From Carallia brachiata (taxonomy: Eukaryota; Streptophyta; Magnoliopsida; Malpighiales; Rhizophoraceae): a stretch of 64,000 bases of DNA. The notes under the pieces were generated by a model. The model saw nothing but the letters and a program-made list of their open reading frames with translations, did no database searches and was not told the DNA's origin. Positions 11,325 to 24,310 of this stretch are shown piece by piece (the first letter of the stretch is position 1; every line of letters begins with the position of its first letter). The DNA lies in the NCBI GenBank assembly GCA_021464245.1, contig JADCRB010000068.1, positions 9,694,200-9,758,199 on the forward strand. The letters are read 5' to 3'. The position numbers were made by a program, and so were the translations under genes.

Positions 11325-11783
11325 TCATTTTGCCATGGATCGTGCTTGTGATACTGTCGCGTACGATAATCCTATAAACATAAATTATTATTTCTGACTG
11401 ACCAAATACAGCTAATAGAGGTATTCAATACCACATAATATGTTAAATCTAACACTTAGTCAGAAAACTTTGTAATTACTCCAGTAATTAGTAGGACCGA
11501 AACTAAAATCACATTGAAATTTCGTGGAGACTTTGATATTCACGCAGAAATCAAAAGGAAAATTACTTTGATCGCCAAATCATGATTGCCTAAATCGTTA
11601 TAGCTAGAGTAACAATGGAGATGAGAGTTTCACTTCCTAAGTTGTTGACAATGTAAACAATATAATACTCGGTAAAACGACATTAATTCTTTATTTGTAG
11701 CAACATGAAATAACACAATTTATGCATGGTGCGACCACCAATGCAAGCAAGAAAATTGCGTAGCTTTTATGGTGTGCTCTCAT
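11325..11783 (-). pseudogene. S1/SPH-like secreted protein gene, copy C, heavily degraded
   Basis: The ATG at 11781-11783 begins the same leader as copies A and B (HHKSYAIFLLALV), but the frame breaks within the signal peptide region. Further sequence matching the family (the CATGATTTGGCGATC segment, the GGACCGAAACTAAAATCAC region on the plus strand, and the terminal CATGGCAAAA block) is present with several shifts and stops. The right-hand boundary is inferred from alignment to the stop of copies A and B. It is the most decayed of the three copies. Confidence 0.7.
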
Positions 11784-13623
11784 GATATGAGGTTTGTCTT
11801 CTTTTCTTGTTATTGCTATTTCAAAGTAATGAAAGATAATTTTGTCATGCTACTACTTGACCTCTTTACAGCAATCACATTTACAAGACTGCCTCGTAAA
11901 GATTATACAGATGCCAAATTTATTTTGATTTCTAGGTTTTGATTTCTCTCATTTTTCCTTCAAAGATCGTTCAAATTAGTTAAGTTTGTTAACTTGTGAC
12001 TCATCCTTATCCAATTGAATTTATTTTTATGATAGAGGAAATCACTCTCTTTCTTATTAACTATGGTTATCATTTTTTTTTTTCATTAAAAAGTTTATTA
12101 GGCATGAACTACATAATAGGATTGATCATTGTCTTCTATAATTCCATGCCCAACATTCTTAAGATTAGAACTCAAAATTTTTAAAATAAAAATTTAGACT
12201 TTAACCATTACAGAATTCTTGAGAAAATCAATTCATCCTTATTATTTTCAAAGAAGACAACAAATTGGCAAGCTCACGCACTTTCTAATCTTGATCCTAT
12301 TGAATTTGCTTCTACCGTTTTGCCATCAAATGTCTGCTCTAGTGGCGCTAAGCACAATGCTAAATCAATGTTACTGTGACTTTGCACCGAAATAGTATTG
12401 CTTTTTTTTTTTTTTGGTCAAAATAGTATTGCTTTTTAGTTGATATTGATCTGCTGGGTGCATTCTAACTAATTCCTTGAGTTTTGGTTAGGCAAATTGG
12501 GCCTTTATTGTTGGGCCTTCTAAGATGTAGATCGGAATGCTTGATCTTTATTGGATTGCACTGTAGGCCTTGATGCTTAACGGCTTGACTTGTAAGTTTG
12601 TACAATGAGACTTGCCTTGCTGCGTGCTGTTTTTGGGAGTGCTTCTTGCTGTTATGATACTACCGGGGTTCCCATTTTTGTTGTAAAAGGGCCGCAACAT
12701 GACAATGTAAGAGCGAGTATGCGGAGGACACACAGTTAATCTAATAATATTTAATGGTTTATCTTTTTTTTTTCAAATTCAATACACCTTTCACGATAAT
12801 AATTCAAATTTTTGCGTATTCACCGCGTTCCCCGCATCTACTTATCTTTCTCCTTTTTGTAATAACAGCCGCTATACTGTATTAATTGTACTTGGACTTT
12901 GTAATTAATTAGGCTTAGAGTCTTCGTAATAAATAACAATTTATTTGTTTTATCTTTTCTTACTTTTTTTTTTTTATCTTTTCTTAACTTTCATTTTATT
13001 TTCTTTCATTTCTTTTTAGTCCAAGCCCCCTGACCTTCTCAGCGTAGATCTCGTACTAGGAATATGGGAATAAAATCGTGCTACACATTGTATTTTGAAA
13101 ATTTAATATAAATTTTACTATTTATAAAGTTTTAATATTCTTGTAAAATTCATAATAAAAAAAAAAATTTCACGAGAGGAAAAAACATACTTGCAACCAA
13201 GATAGTAATAGAGTTATATTATACTTCACATTGAAGCAAATTAATAGAAACTTTCACGTAAATGGTGACCATATATAATTTCATTTTTTTATCAAAATCA
13301 AAGAATGAATTACAAACATATGATCGTTAAGTTAATTTACCTACTCAAGCTCTTTGAAAGAAACAAATTTCTATTAATAAAGAGTCAAGAGAACCTCCTA
13401 AACACACGATCTTATATTTATAGAGGTAGAAAGAGGGTCGATAATTAATTCTTTGAAAAGGAAAATGACTAACCTTATTGATTATCTTATTTTAAAAGTA
13501 ATTATTTTTCTCGTTTAAAAAGAATTTGGCACATGACACAGAGAGAAAAATTGAATATTTTCTTTCAGTTACAACTTTACATATGTAATACCGATTAAAC
13601 TGGACCAAAAAAAAAAAAGAATC

Positions 13624-13647
13624 TATATATATATATATATATATATA
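13624..13647. repeat. (TA)n microsatellite
   Basis: About twelve consecutive TA dinucleotides. Confidence 0.9.
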
Positions 13648-14412
13648 AGGTGGATTGCATGCATTGAGCTCTGGTATGTGCCTTGGCCATGAAGGTTAGG
13701 GAGAGAATCGCGAATTGTGGGTCGTAGAAGGAGGAGAGGGCGAGAGAACAACCGCTCAACTATCGTTCCATTGTTGCAAGGATTTTATTAATCATGGTTG
13801 GGATTTTAGACTTTTGCACTGTGTCCGCATTGTGTGACTGTAAATCTGTTAAAGTTTTTCTACGTAGGTTCACCTTGCTAAAATTTGAAGGTTTAAGAGT
13901 GCTGTCATTTTATATCTTGTAGATGGTTGACTAGCAGATTCAATTGGCAACTCGAGGCATTTGCGGTATCTAGAACTATTTAAATCATCAATCCAGGCTA
14001 ACAAGCATTGTGAGATTAATCTACTTATAACATCTTGATATTGGAGAACATAATTGACAAAGATGCTCTAGCAAATGAAAAAGTTCACACTTTTTTCCAG
14101 TGAGTTAAATTGACAAAGAAGAAAGTTAGTTTTTTATTTGAGTTAAATTGTATCGATGGCCTGTCGACCACGTCTTTGTTTAAAAAAAATTTCAAACGCA
14201 ATTGGCAAAGAGAGAGAGAGAGGGATGATTTGAAGTTTTTTTATTTTCCAACTTTTATGCCCTCCTGTGTCAGTGTTCACTGTTCAGTATATATCATAAG
14301 ATTCTAGATATACCCAAAAAAAAAATTATGACATTTATTTGAAAAAATTAATCATAATCTAAAATTTACATTATAATTTATATCATATTTTGAATAATAA
14401 TACTTACTTAGA

Positions 14413-14414
<2 letters not shown>

Positions 14415-14467
<53 letters not shown>
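14415..14467. repeat. (TG)n microsatellite, 53 bp
   Basis: Uninterrupted TG dinucleotides. Likely length-polymorphic. Confidence 0.95.
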
Positions 14468-14469
<2 letters not shown>

Positions 14470-14874
14470 GGCAGCAAATAATTTTGCCTTAAAATAACAA
14501 TAAAACTATAAAAGGACCAATTAGTTCTACCACACAAGTCAGCAACTAGACACAACTTAAAAAGAAATGTAAGGTATAAATTTGAGAAAGAAAAGCAAAG
14601 CTATGCCTTTTATATTCCCTGAATACGGGCAACGACTGGTTTAACTATTTTAATTAACCAGAAGATGTTTTCTGAAGCTAAATTAGTTTGGTAACAGCAA
14701 TGCCTTTGCCCTGGCATACTTCAAAAGAAAAAAGCTCACTTGTATGCACAAAGAATAACTTTGACTCCAAATATCACTTAGTGACTCTAGAAGCATGTGG
14801 AAAACCGAAAAGAATGGTTAGGAATGGTGGGAAGTCGACGTCATATCCCGTTTTCTCAGTTTTCTGCAGGACTG

Positions 14875-17038
14875 TCAGTGATCATCGCCTCCTGTCTTCA
14901 TAGCATTAGACCCCACATCTCGGCATCTTTCAAGGATCAAATTGCAGTTGTTCATTGTGCATGAATCGAGCAGACCGTGGTTCCACAATTTGATCATGAA
15001 CAACCTCCAACACCTAAAAAAAATAAAAGGATTACTTCAAATTCAAGAAATTTAATTGTGAGAAGCCAATCAAAGAGACAGAAATCAATCAACAATACTT
15101 TGATATAAAGTCCCCATTTGAACTTGATTTTAAGCACCAGACATATCTCTGAAATTTTAGCTATCAGTATGCTACATATACACCATTTAATGTCATAGAT
15201 TCCATAATTTTTCACTTCTTAAAGCTTCCTTCTTATCAATGATAATTGAGAGAGGCTGCAGTATGCAATGAGGAAGGGCTATACTTGTAGCCTAGCTGAA
15301 GACTAGTAAGCCTTTCCAATTTTTGATAGATTATTTAAACATGAGAAGTGGACTTTTATTCAGTCATCCAAATGCAGCCGCATTTGAATTCTACCTACTG
15401 GATTGTGAAATTGTCCAATATATTCACAGTGATGGTCAGTGAGAGAGGGAATATAATATGCAGGAAGAGTACCAAAAAAGTGCAGGAGACACAACCAGCT
15501 CATGCCCGTGGAGTTTTGAAAATGCCTCACATGCCCAGGGAACATGACCATCTGCTAGCACCCTGTCAGAGCCCAAGTAAAGCCTTGTGGCAATGAGACC
15601 AAACTATAAAAGCCAGCATTTAAGTAGCCCACATGAGACGTTGTTAATTCCATTCAACATCTTATCAATGCTAATAAAAAAGAAGGGAAATAATAGCATA
15701 AAAGAAGACAAACAAGAAACTAAACTACATAGAAAAAGTTCAAGAAAGAAGAGAGAGAGAGAGAGAGAGACAATGAAATGGGGACAAGCGCCTACCTTTG
15801 CTTTCTCACAAATGAGTTCCACAGATGCATAAGCTGCTTCTCGTCTTTGCTAACATCCACAAAGTCATCAAGCATCTGCAACATATCAACTAAACATTAT
15901 CTTCCCACACTGCTTCCAGCTCAGGGCATCTGAGATTTGTGTTTTGCCAGTCTAAGTAAATTGGGGTTGACGGCAAGGAACAGATGCTAAATGATCATAC
16001 TTCCAGTAGAATATAGGTTCCATCACTTCCGCATAAGAGCAAATTCAGAATCTGCACATTCTAGTTACGCATGTTTCCCACATATAAACAGTGTGATGGT
16101 GTCACATGTTGACATGCAGGTCAGTAGACAGTAGTATTGAGCATTGCTAGATGCAGGGCCACACAGAGATCTCATTAAAAGATTCAAACTCATGATGTGA
16201 AGATCGCACAGCATCTCTTCCAACCACACCACAGCATGTTAATTTTCTATTTACCCAAAATTTTGCTTAAAGATAAAGATTTAAACAGAAAAGAAAAAGA
16301 AATAATGGTAATCAAAATTTTCTTCAATTCCACAAAGTCATTCTTCCAGTCCATATGCTCGCTCACTAGACCCAAGAACCCAATAAGCCAATAAGAATTG
16401 AAGTTCAGGAGTCAAATCTAAGATTTGAACCATGATTAAGGAGAGGGTGTAGCACACAAATCATAAAAGGGCCGGAAATGACTATATATCTCAATAAATC
16501 CCTGAAAAGTATGGTCTGTCACCCCCAGCCAAAGGCGGTTGTGAAATTTCTGGCATAAACCAAGTTCTTATCTTGAAAAGCACAAGCAACAGGCAATGCA
16601 TCCCAAACCAAACACGCACTATACGTTATGGACGAAAGAAAACAGAAGTCCCCCAAATGCAACAAAAATCTGAATGTAGGAGATTGGGAAAAAACGAAAA
16701 GCAAGGCTAACTATGCCGTAACATCAAGCCTACCCTTCTATCTTCAAGGTCTGCAATTTCATCATCAACTTCATCTTCACTATCTCGATCTGACATTACT
16801 TGTTCGATTCCCATAGGCTTCAAGCAGAGAATTGTTATATCAATAGTAAAACGGTCAATAGGGAGAGAAAGAAAGACAATTTGTAATAAAGTAAAACCTA
16901 CCGGCAGCCACAACAGGTAAAATAGGTGCCATGAAACTTTAAAACTTAAATGAACAATTTATGCAACAATGAATATCTCACTTAGACAGAACAAATGGAT
17001 AAGATTTCTTAGCATACAATAGATGTATTAAAAAAGAT

Positions 17039-17086
<48 letters not shown>

Positions 17087-20000
17087 CAAAAAAAAAAAAA
17101 CCAACATAGAGCACGATCATTATGCCCAATCACCATGTAGCACTTCAACAAAAAAGAATGAAGAGAAAAAGGTCACAGGGAAGAAGGCTACTTTTTCACA
17201 TTATGCCATTGGTGATGAACAAATTGAGCCAAATAAACAGAAACAGCAAACAGAAAAAGGGAAAAACAAAAATCTACTAGTCAAACAGCAATTTATCACC
17301 TGAACTCTATGAGAATGATAGAATTGACGTTTCAGCAGAAGCGCACGGCTGGAAAAGAACATTTTGATAGCAGATTAGCGTCAAAGTGGACATACCCACA
17401 GAAATAAACAAAAAAAAAGTGTCTTGATGCACGAGGCTCCCACATTGTGGGGTATGGCGAGCGGTCAGCTGTATATAGCCTTCCCCATGTTTCACAAATG
17501 GATTGAATCTACGACTCAACCTTGTGACCTCCAGGTTACAATATAGTAATTTTGCCATTACACAGATATAAACAAAACAAAAATTTAATTCATTCAGGAC
17601 CAAAAACAACCTTCTAACATGAAGGACAACCTTACAGTAAAACAGAATGAAGCCACACGGGCTTCATAATATGAGAGGCAAAAGACCAAAGGTCATAAAA
17701 TGAGAGCAAGTAGAGGCTAGGACAGCCAAACTTTGCTAACCCACCTTTTCGTTTCTGATCGCTCAGTATTTAGCCTCCTTGTTTTTGCTACATGGAGCAC
17801 AGCAGGAAGTGAAGGGTCACTTCCAGATTGCAGCTTAGCACATTCAGGGTCTGCAGAATATTGGGCCTTGGCAATTGGACCATTAAAGCTGGACGCAACA
17901 CGCTCGATCAACTCTCTTGCAGCTGGACACTCGGGGTCATAATTTTCCACCTCAAGCCTTAAACTGTGCAAATCTTTCTCAGAAGATGAGCCGGAGGTGT
18001 TGTCACCTGTGCAAGATACAATATTGCAGACAGCAGCACCCATATACAGAAAGTCTATGAGGACAAGAACCAAGAAAAGATATTTCCTTGCCAAGCACTT
18101 ACAGCAAATATGGCATACATTTCAATCCTTGTCCCATCTACTTTCCCATTATTCTGTCAACTGTTTTACCATATAGGTTTCAAGCAAATGCTCTATTCAT
18201 GAAAGGGTTTCCAAAAGAAACAGTATAACTAAAAATTTCTTCTTATTACCAAGCCTCAGCTGCTAGTACTGGAAATTAGTGAAATATATCAAATACTCTC
18301 AAATAATTACTGAAAAATTCAAGATTAAATTTGAAATTTAGAACCAACTCTTAGCATTGAAGCCTATAATATACTTCTTGGAATCAGTATAAAGCAATCT
18401 TATAGGCAAGCTCTCCACTCTTAGGATTGGAAATTAATGAAACATTAGATAATCTCAAATAATTATACTGGCATCAAAACGTAAATATTACCATCATCAT
18501 TGCCTAAAAGTCCATTGCTTGTGCCTTCCATGGCTAGCTTTGGTGAATCCAACTCCAAGAACTGTATACAAACTTGCTTTTCATTTAAATCATGGTTTCC
18601 TGACTTACGCCTTCGTGGCCTTGAGCTGCACATTCAATTTATTTTACCTTTCAAATTTTCAAAAATCTTTACCCACAGGAAAATATGATAGTAACCAGAA
18701 AATGGAAACGGCATTAAAGATTAAGCTCTACCAGAAGAAGAATGACCGTTGTCGCAATGCTACTTCCTCTCCAATAGTCTGTACATTGACAATAAACAGA
18801 TAGTTTAGGGGAACTTATCTTTTAAAATTGAGAACTTGGCTTTCTCAAGGTTGAAGGCCGAAAGATAATTCTCCTAAAAGAGCCCAAACACTGGCAAGAT
18901 GAACTTCATGGTGAAAAGACAGAAATCATGAAACAAAAAACAACAATTTTAAGCTGCTGATACATTTTGGACAAACAAAGGGATCAATGTAGCACCTATT
19001 ACTAAAATTGTTCTTAAGGGATGGGCAGAAAGCCTTTACACTGCTTCTGCAAGGATATGGGACTTCAGATTGGGAAAAAAAGAAAAAACTTATTAATCTC
19101 CCAAGGAAAAAGAAAATTTCCCATTTTTAATTATGAAATCAGGTACTACCTGCCTGGCCAACTTTAAGTAGATTTCTTGTGTAACATGCAAGACACCCAT
19201 TCACTTCAGAGAAAAAAAAAAAAAGAATGTTGCTTGACATATCCGAGAGAAATGCTCTGACCTCAGATCGGAATCTATCAATTTTTACGGATACATTGAC
19301 TGCTCGATACTCTTCTGTTACCTATAAAATAAGTATTTCCTCATTAGTGTTTCCATAAAGGATTAATGCACATGAGCTGAGTGAACCCAAATTACCAACC
19401 CAGAACTCGAAGTTGAATAGATCATGAGAGGAACACAAGTGATATCGCAGACCCTGCAAACAAAAATGGGGCCTCTTATTTTCAAAGTCACTAACTGAAT
19501 AAAGCTCACTTTATAATATAAATCGACAAGCAACACTTTCACAGGAAAATGTTACCTGAGCAAGGGAAACAAAGCAAAAGATTCAGGAACAAAACATTGC
19601 AGAAAACTTTTGAAGCTTTTTACCAAAATCAATAAGCTAAAAGATGAAACTTTTGTCAAGACAGGAACTATATTGTTGTGGATTTTCCGCCCAAGTCAAG
19701 ATAATTAGCCTCCAAACAAACTTTAAGATGCAAGTGCCTGTCAAACCTTTGACCTTATGATTACCAGAGACAAAAAAAATAAAAAATAATAAAGTTGAGC
19801 ACGTCTCGAATGAAACATTCACCTTAAAATTTACACATTGCATCAAGCAAAATGGACAGGAAAAGTCTTCAGTTACTGCAAGTCGAGAAAGCACATGCAA
19901 TTGTCAGCAATTCAACTGGAAACAATCTTCATGAGCAAAGCTCAGATGAGAATGACTGTTTTTTTTTTTTTTTTTGACATCTCGATGAGAATAATTCACA

Positions 20001-21312
20001 TGCAGCAAATGACTAACTAAAACCATCAAGATCGTTTCATGGAACTGATAGCACAGAAAGACTGATTGAAGCCAAGATTAAAGAGAAAACTTCATGTTGA
20101 AGTGCAGGAAAAGTATTAACACTTTTAAAAAATGGCCAATAGTTCATCTGCAAAAATAAGCCAACCATTTGGTATTCAACCTTGATCATTGGCGACATAC
20201 TCCTAGTTTCTTGTTCCCTTCTCTGCACAAAGAATGCCAAAAACAAAATTCTAGATCCTTGCGATAAATGATCTGGAATCCTGTTTAGCACATTCACTTG
20301 TGCAAAGGAACAGAGACGACTCCTTTAAGTATTCATTAACAATTTATGATGGGGGAGTGACATGTGTGGGATGGCATATAATTCCAACACTAGCAAGGCA
20401 CCACTACCTAAGCCATACCAGCATTTCAGGAACCTATATCGAAATAAGTAAACAAGGTTGTAGGCAAATCAGTGTGCATTTATATCACAATTTTGCTGCC
20501 TAAGAGATATCTTTTTGAATTTGCCATATAGTCAAAATATCAAAAAGGAAAATCTACAAGTACACCAAATTCAGTATATATAACTTAAACCGGAAAACCC
20601 TACAATACCTTCAGTCTTTCTCAGCATTTTGTTGTAGTCCCTATAGTTGAAAACAACGATTCCAGGCTCAAACCTACACAACATGCATCGAGCCGAAATC
20701 ATTATGCATTGTACTCCTCTCATTTCACTAGTCCAATGAAATTAAAAACTTTTTACAACCATAATTAACTAGACAATTAAAACAACAAGCAGGCAATGCC
20801 CCAAAATATAATTGCTCAAAACATAAGGGGTTTTGACAAGTTTTAACCCGGCCACCAACCTATTACAATTCTCCTCTTTCATACGGAATTGGGACCAGCA
20901 ACGACCCCAATAAAACTCCAATTGAATCATCCTAATTATTCATGCTAATTCTTAACACTTGCAGCACACGGACACTAATCTAACAATGCAAAACAAGGTC
21001 AATTGAACGTAAAACTGAATACCTCTTCCTTTTTCGCCCAACTTTCCTGTTGTAAAGCAAGCATCTTCGAAGAAACGAAGGCTACATAAGCATAAAAACA
21101 AAATTGACTACAAAATTAGGGGCAGGAACGAACGCAATCTAAAATAATGAGACGAAAATGAAAAGGTTGTGTACGGATTATACATTGTGAAGAGCGCGGC
21201 GGTGAAGAATGTTGTAAAGCTCGACAGGCTTGCAGTATATCAACAGACTCTCATCAGCGGCCACCGCCTCCTCCTCTACCGACGGCTGCACGCAACAATT
21301 CTGATGGCACAT
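14875..21312 (-). CDS. VRN2: VRN2-type Polycomb (PRC2) subunit, VEFS-box protein, 14 exons
   Basis: This encodes the Su(z)12-type subunit of plant PRC2, the nuclear complex that places H3K27me3 on targets such as FLC. Exons, in coding order: 21184-21312, 21023-21081, 20609-20673, 19823-19875, 19400-19453, 19262-19321, 18732-18766, 18492-18625, 17745-18006, 17300-17348, 16734-16817, 15796-15875, 15473-15562, 14875-15013. All introns are GT-AG and all phases agree, giving 430 residues plus TGA (Arabidopsis VRN2 is about 440). Visible domains are: an N-terminal MCHQNCC and YCKPVELYNI cap; a C2H2 zinc finger (C91, C94, H107, H112) in CPFCLMQC...YHLCSSH; a basic SRPRRRK patch; and a VEFS box at about 285-410 (MSDRDSEDEVDD, LWNSFVRKQR, ADGHVPWACEAFS, KLWNHGLLD). 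The long middle region of EMF2 is absent, which marks it as VRN2-type. Cys2 after the initiator Met suits N-degron control. It looks intact. Confidence 0.93.
17040..17084. repeat. Poly-C homopolymer of 45 bases in a VRN2 intron
   Basis: An uninterrupted run of C followed by GGC and a run of A, inside the intron between the exons at 17300-17348 and 16734-16817. On the coding strand of VRN2 it is a G45 run, able in principle to form quadruplexes. Confidence 0.95.
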
Positions 21313-21720
21313 GGCTGACCAGCGGGCCGGGCGGCACGAATTCAATCGCAGCTCCGCCGAATTACAATTCCTGCTCGATCGAATCCATAACCTAGCTTCA
21401 AGATAAACGCAGAAATTGACGAAATTTACAAGCTGTATAGGCAAGAAGGGCAATTTGGTAAATAACCAACCGGTGGATTTTGACCGCAAGTCGCCGATCG
21501 GAGATTTTTCAAAGAAAGCGACGGCGAGAGCTGGGAAGGAAGGAGGGAGGGACCCGCCGGACGTTAAGGATAAACGAGAACGGACAGTTAGGTTACCTAA
21601 CGGCACAACCAAACTGGTTACTTTGGATTTGGACCAGAGGATGCTTCTGTTTTCCACTTTCACTTTTTCTAAGATTGTGTAGTTTAACATTTTCAACTTA
21701 AAATTCATTTGTTTGCTGTA
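21313..21720 (-). promoter_or_regulatory. VRN2 5' UTR / proximal promoter region
   Basis: This less AT-rich stretch directly upstream of the VRN2 start contains no other supported gene; open frames on both strands here are uninformative. The region most likely holds the 5' UTR and core promoter. No clear TATA box was seen. Confidence 0.4.
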
Positions 21721-23814
21721 AAATAATTTACGTTTGTAAAATATTTATAGAGAAAAATATTTATAGTGAAAATAATAATTTTTTTATCACTTATTTATAG
21801 TACAGTGTGTATTTTTTTTAAAAATAACTTCAGATTTGTAAAAGGAAAAGTTATTTTATCTGAAAATCTGAAAATTTTTTTAAATTTTTCCTATGTAAAA
21901 TATTTTTTATAAAATAAATACCGAAAAATTTATAAAATTTTTCCTTATAAAATATTTTATAGGAAATAAATACACCCAATTATCCTTTTTTTTTTAATTC
22001 ATATATTTAAATTCAAAATTTTTAATACAAGAAAAATTAAAAACAGAAACAAATAAATAACGGCTCTCTAATCTTAACTTTGCTTTTACTGCCCGCCCGA
22101 CTGTCCAGGTAGTTAATATGGCCGTTAGTCTTATTTTTCATGTGGTTGACTTTTTTTTCTTTTGTTTTGGAAAATTAACCATCAAAAATTGATGTTTACC
22201 TGTCTACTTAAAAAGTTGAAAGTTATTCTACGCATAGTTTAAAGAGTATTACCGTATAGGTATAAGTTAGGTTAGGACACAGTAAAAAAAAAAAAAAAGA
22301 GCCAACCTATTGTAATCGACTATTTTTTCTTTTATTTTTTGTTTCAAACAAAAATGCCAGGTAGTAAAATTGACATATTTTTTCTTTTTTTTTATCGTAT
22401 ATTCGACTTAGAACTATGAGTGTTTATCTATATTATAGGATTTTTTTGTTGTATAAAAGTGTGAAATACAAAAATATACCAACAAAAATTGGCACGATAA
22501 CTAATTAAGTTTCATTATCTAACTTAATTTTAGGTAATAATAAAATAGTCATACAGATTATTCAATAATATTTATTTTTTTCTTAATTTAATTATTTAGT
22601 AACTCATATCACTTTATTGCTACCTAAATGTTATTGTCCATTATTTCCCTAACTAATAATAAATTTAAGGGTGGTTGTCATAATGAATCTTGCATCCAAA
22701 TGCTTAGAGAATACATTTGATGCTTTGTTTTAAAATCGGATAGATATTAACATTTTTGTGGATGGTTTTTATGGTGGTTCTTTTTTTTTTTTTTATCTAT
22801 TAAAATATCTATTAAGTCTTAAGTTATATAATATAATAGTTTTTTCTTTTTATAAATTCACTTCCTCTCTTATTAAGATTTAAATAAAAAATTTTGAAGA
22901 CAAAAGTCTAAACTCTAATACAGAGATGTATTTTAAGGAACATTTTTATTTTTATTTTACTTGATAAGATTGGGTGGTTTTTTTTTTTTAATTCTTTAAG
23001 AATTAGAGCACAGTTAGTAAAGAAGAGGAAATAAAAGTTGGGAGTTCCGAATATCAAACTTCAGATCTAAGAGTTGGGGATAATTCCTTCAAGTATTACA
23101 ACTATTACAGTAATGTTGCACCCTTACTGGGTGGTTTTATTGGTATAGATTTATTTTGTTTTTCTGTTTTTCTGTTTTTTTTTTTTTTTTTGTCTTGTGT
23201 TTTTGTTTATTTTTATTGGTATAGGTAAATGATGGGTGATAGTAGAATGGGCCCTGTCCCTGGGCCTTTTCCTACGGAAACTTTGTTGGGCTGACAAATT
23301 GGGCTCATCCCTTCTAAAAAAAAAGCTGTCTTTGTACCCGTCAAGAGCCGATTTCTCTTTCTTTTTTTTTGACCGAAAAGATTTTGGCATTTTGCAACTT
23401 CGGCGGACACTTAGAACTATTGTGGGGGTTGAGTAACCAAGTGGGATATTAGAGTGATTGATTATTGAAGATCTGGCTTAGTTAGAGGGGCATAGGATAT
23501 ATATTTTTTAGTGAGAGAGTTTAAATTTTAAACTTCAGTCTATTATTTTTCCTGTTCTTTCCTTTAATAACTAGTTATTATCTTTATTATAAACAAAAAA
23601 AAGTGATTAATTATTTTTTTAATTAATTAACTTTAATAGAGACTCGAACTTAAGATTTTAAATATTGACGACAATTCAATACTAATTAACGTGATTGATT
23701 ATTATCAGAATATCAAGGCAGATTGGAGTGGCCTTTGATTTATAGAATCATGGGATTCCTCTCTTTTTCTCACCCCCGTGTAAAGCTCCCATAGTACCAC
23801 CCTTTCCGTCTTTT

Positions 23815-24310
23815 GGGTTAAACATTTTTGGTTTTAAATTTAAGTTTTTTCACGTTTAAGTTTTAAACTTTTTTAATATTTCATTTGAGTCTTAAATCTT
23901 TTAATTTTTTACTATATTAGTCCTTTAAGTTACGAAAAATAGTTAATTTATTAATAAATGAGTTTAATTTATTAAAAATCATTTAAAAAAGCTTAAATAC
24001 ATGAGTTAAATATTTTTTTCATCAACAAAATATGTATATTAAATATTTTTTAATCAACAAATATACAAATTAAATAGGCAACATGCATATTTTTTTATAA
24101 AAAAGACATTCATTTCATATATTTAATCTTTTTTATATAATTTTTTATAAAGTTAAAATTATTTTTTAATAGATTGATCACTTTTGTTAAACAGATAGAC
24201 TAATTTGATAGAAAATCAAAAAGTTTAGAACTCAAATGAAATGTCAAAAAAATTTAGAACTCAAATATAAAAAAATTTAAAAATTTAATACTAAAAAAAT
24301 ACTTATGCCC
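23815..24310. mobile_element. Foldback MITE of about 0.5 kb
   Basis: The left arm (23815 to about 23935) and the right arm (about 24190-24310) are inverted copies. Both contain an exact CATTTCATTTGAGT-like core, TTTTGATTTTCTATCAAATTAGTC versus its left-arm relative, and ends GGGTTAAACATTTTT and GGGCATAAGTATTTTT. Flanks CCGTCTTTT and CCGCCTTTC may be a decayed 9-bp target duplication. The middle is AT-rich and non-coding. Confidence 0.65.

Larger units (their letters stand above)
9713..12350. repeat. Tandem unit C (S1-homologue segment), interrupted by two insertions
   Basis: Third copy of the unit, with the same landmarks as unit B, including AAAATTTTCCAGATGCCC near 9950 and the flank with CTCATCCTTATCCAATTGAATT at about 12000. 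The unit is split at 10168-11095 by about 0.9 kb of inserted DNA (separate entries). Removing that DNA leaves one copy of GTTATACCT and restores a continuous match to the other units. Confidence 0.6.
12351..14874. other. Intergenic interval with simple repeats
   Basis: No supported gene. A 61-codon frame at 12548-12733 (minus) lacks family features. The interval includes a (TA)n tract and a (TG)n tract listed separately and becomes less AT-rich towards the 3' end of the VRN2 gene. Confidence 0.4.

Noticed and set aside
14352..14555. Frame with a Thr-His repeat
   Set aside because: It reads the (TG)n microsatellite.
18964..18995. A candidate VRN2 exon with the reading YIDPFVCPK
   Set aside because: Its length breaks the phase with the neighbouring exons; the 35-nt exon at 18732-18766 (reading LRQRSFFFC) fits phase and family sequence.
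21178..21708. A 176-codon reading that extends VRN2 upstream of Met-Cys
   Set aside because: The upstream part lacks conservation with the VRN2/EMF2 family; the ATG at 21310-21312 gives the family N-terminus.
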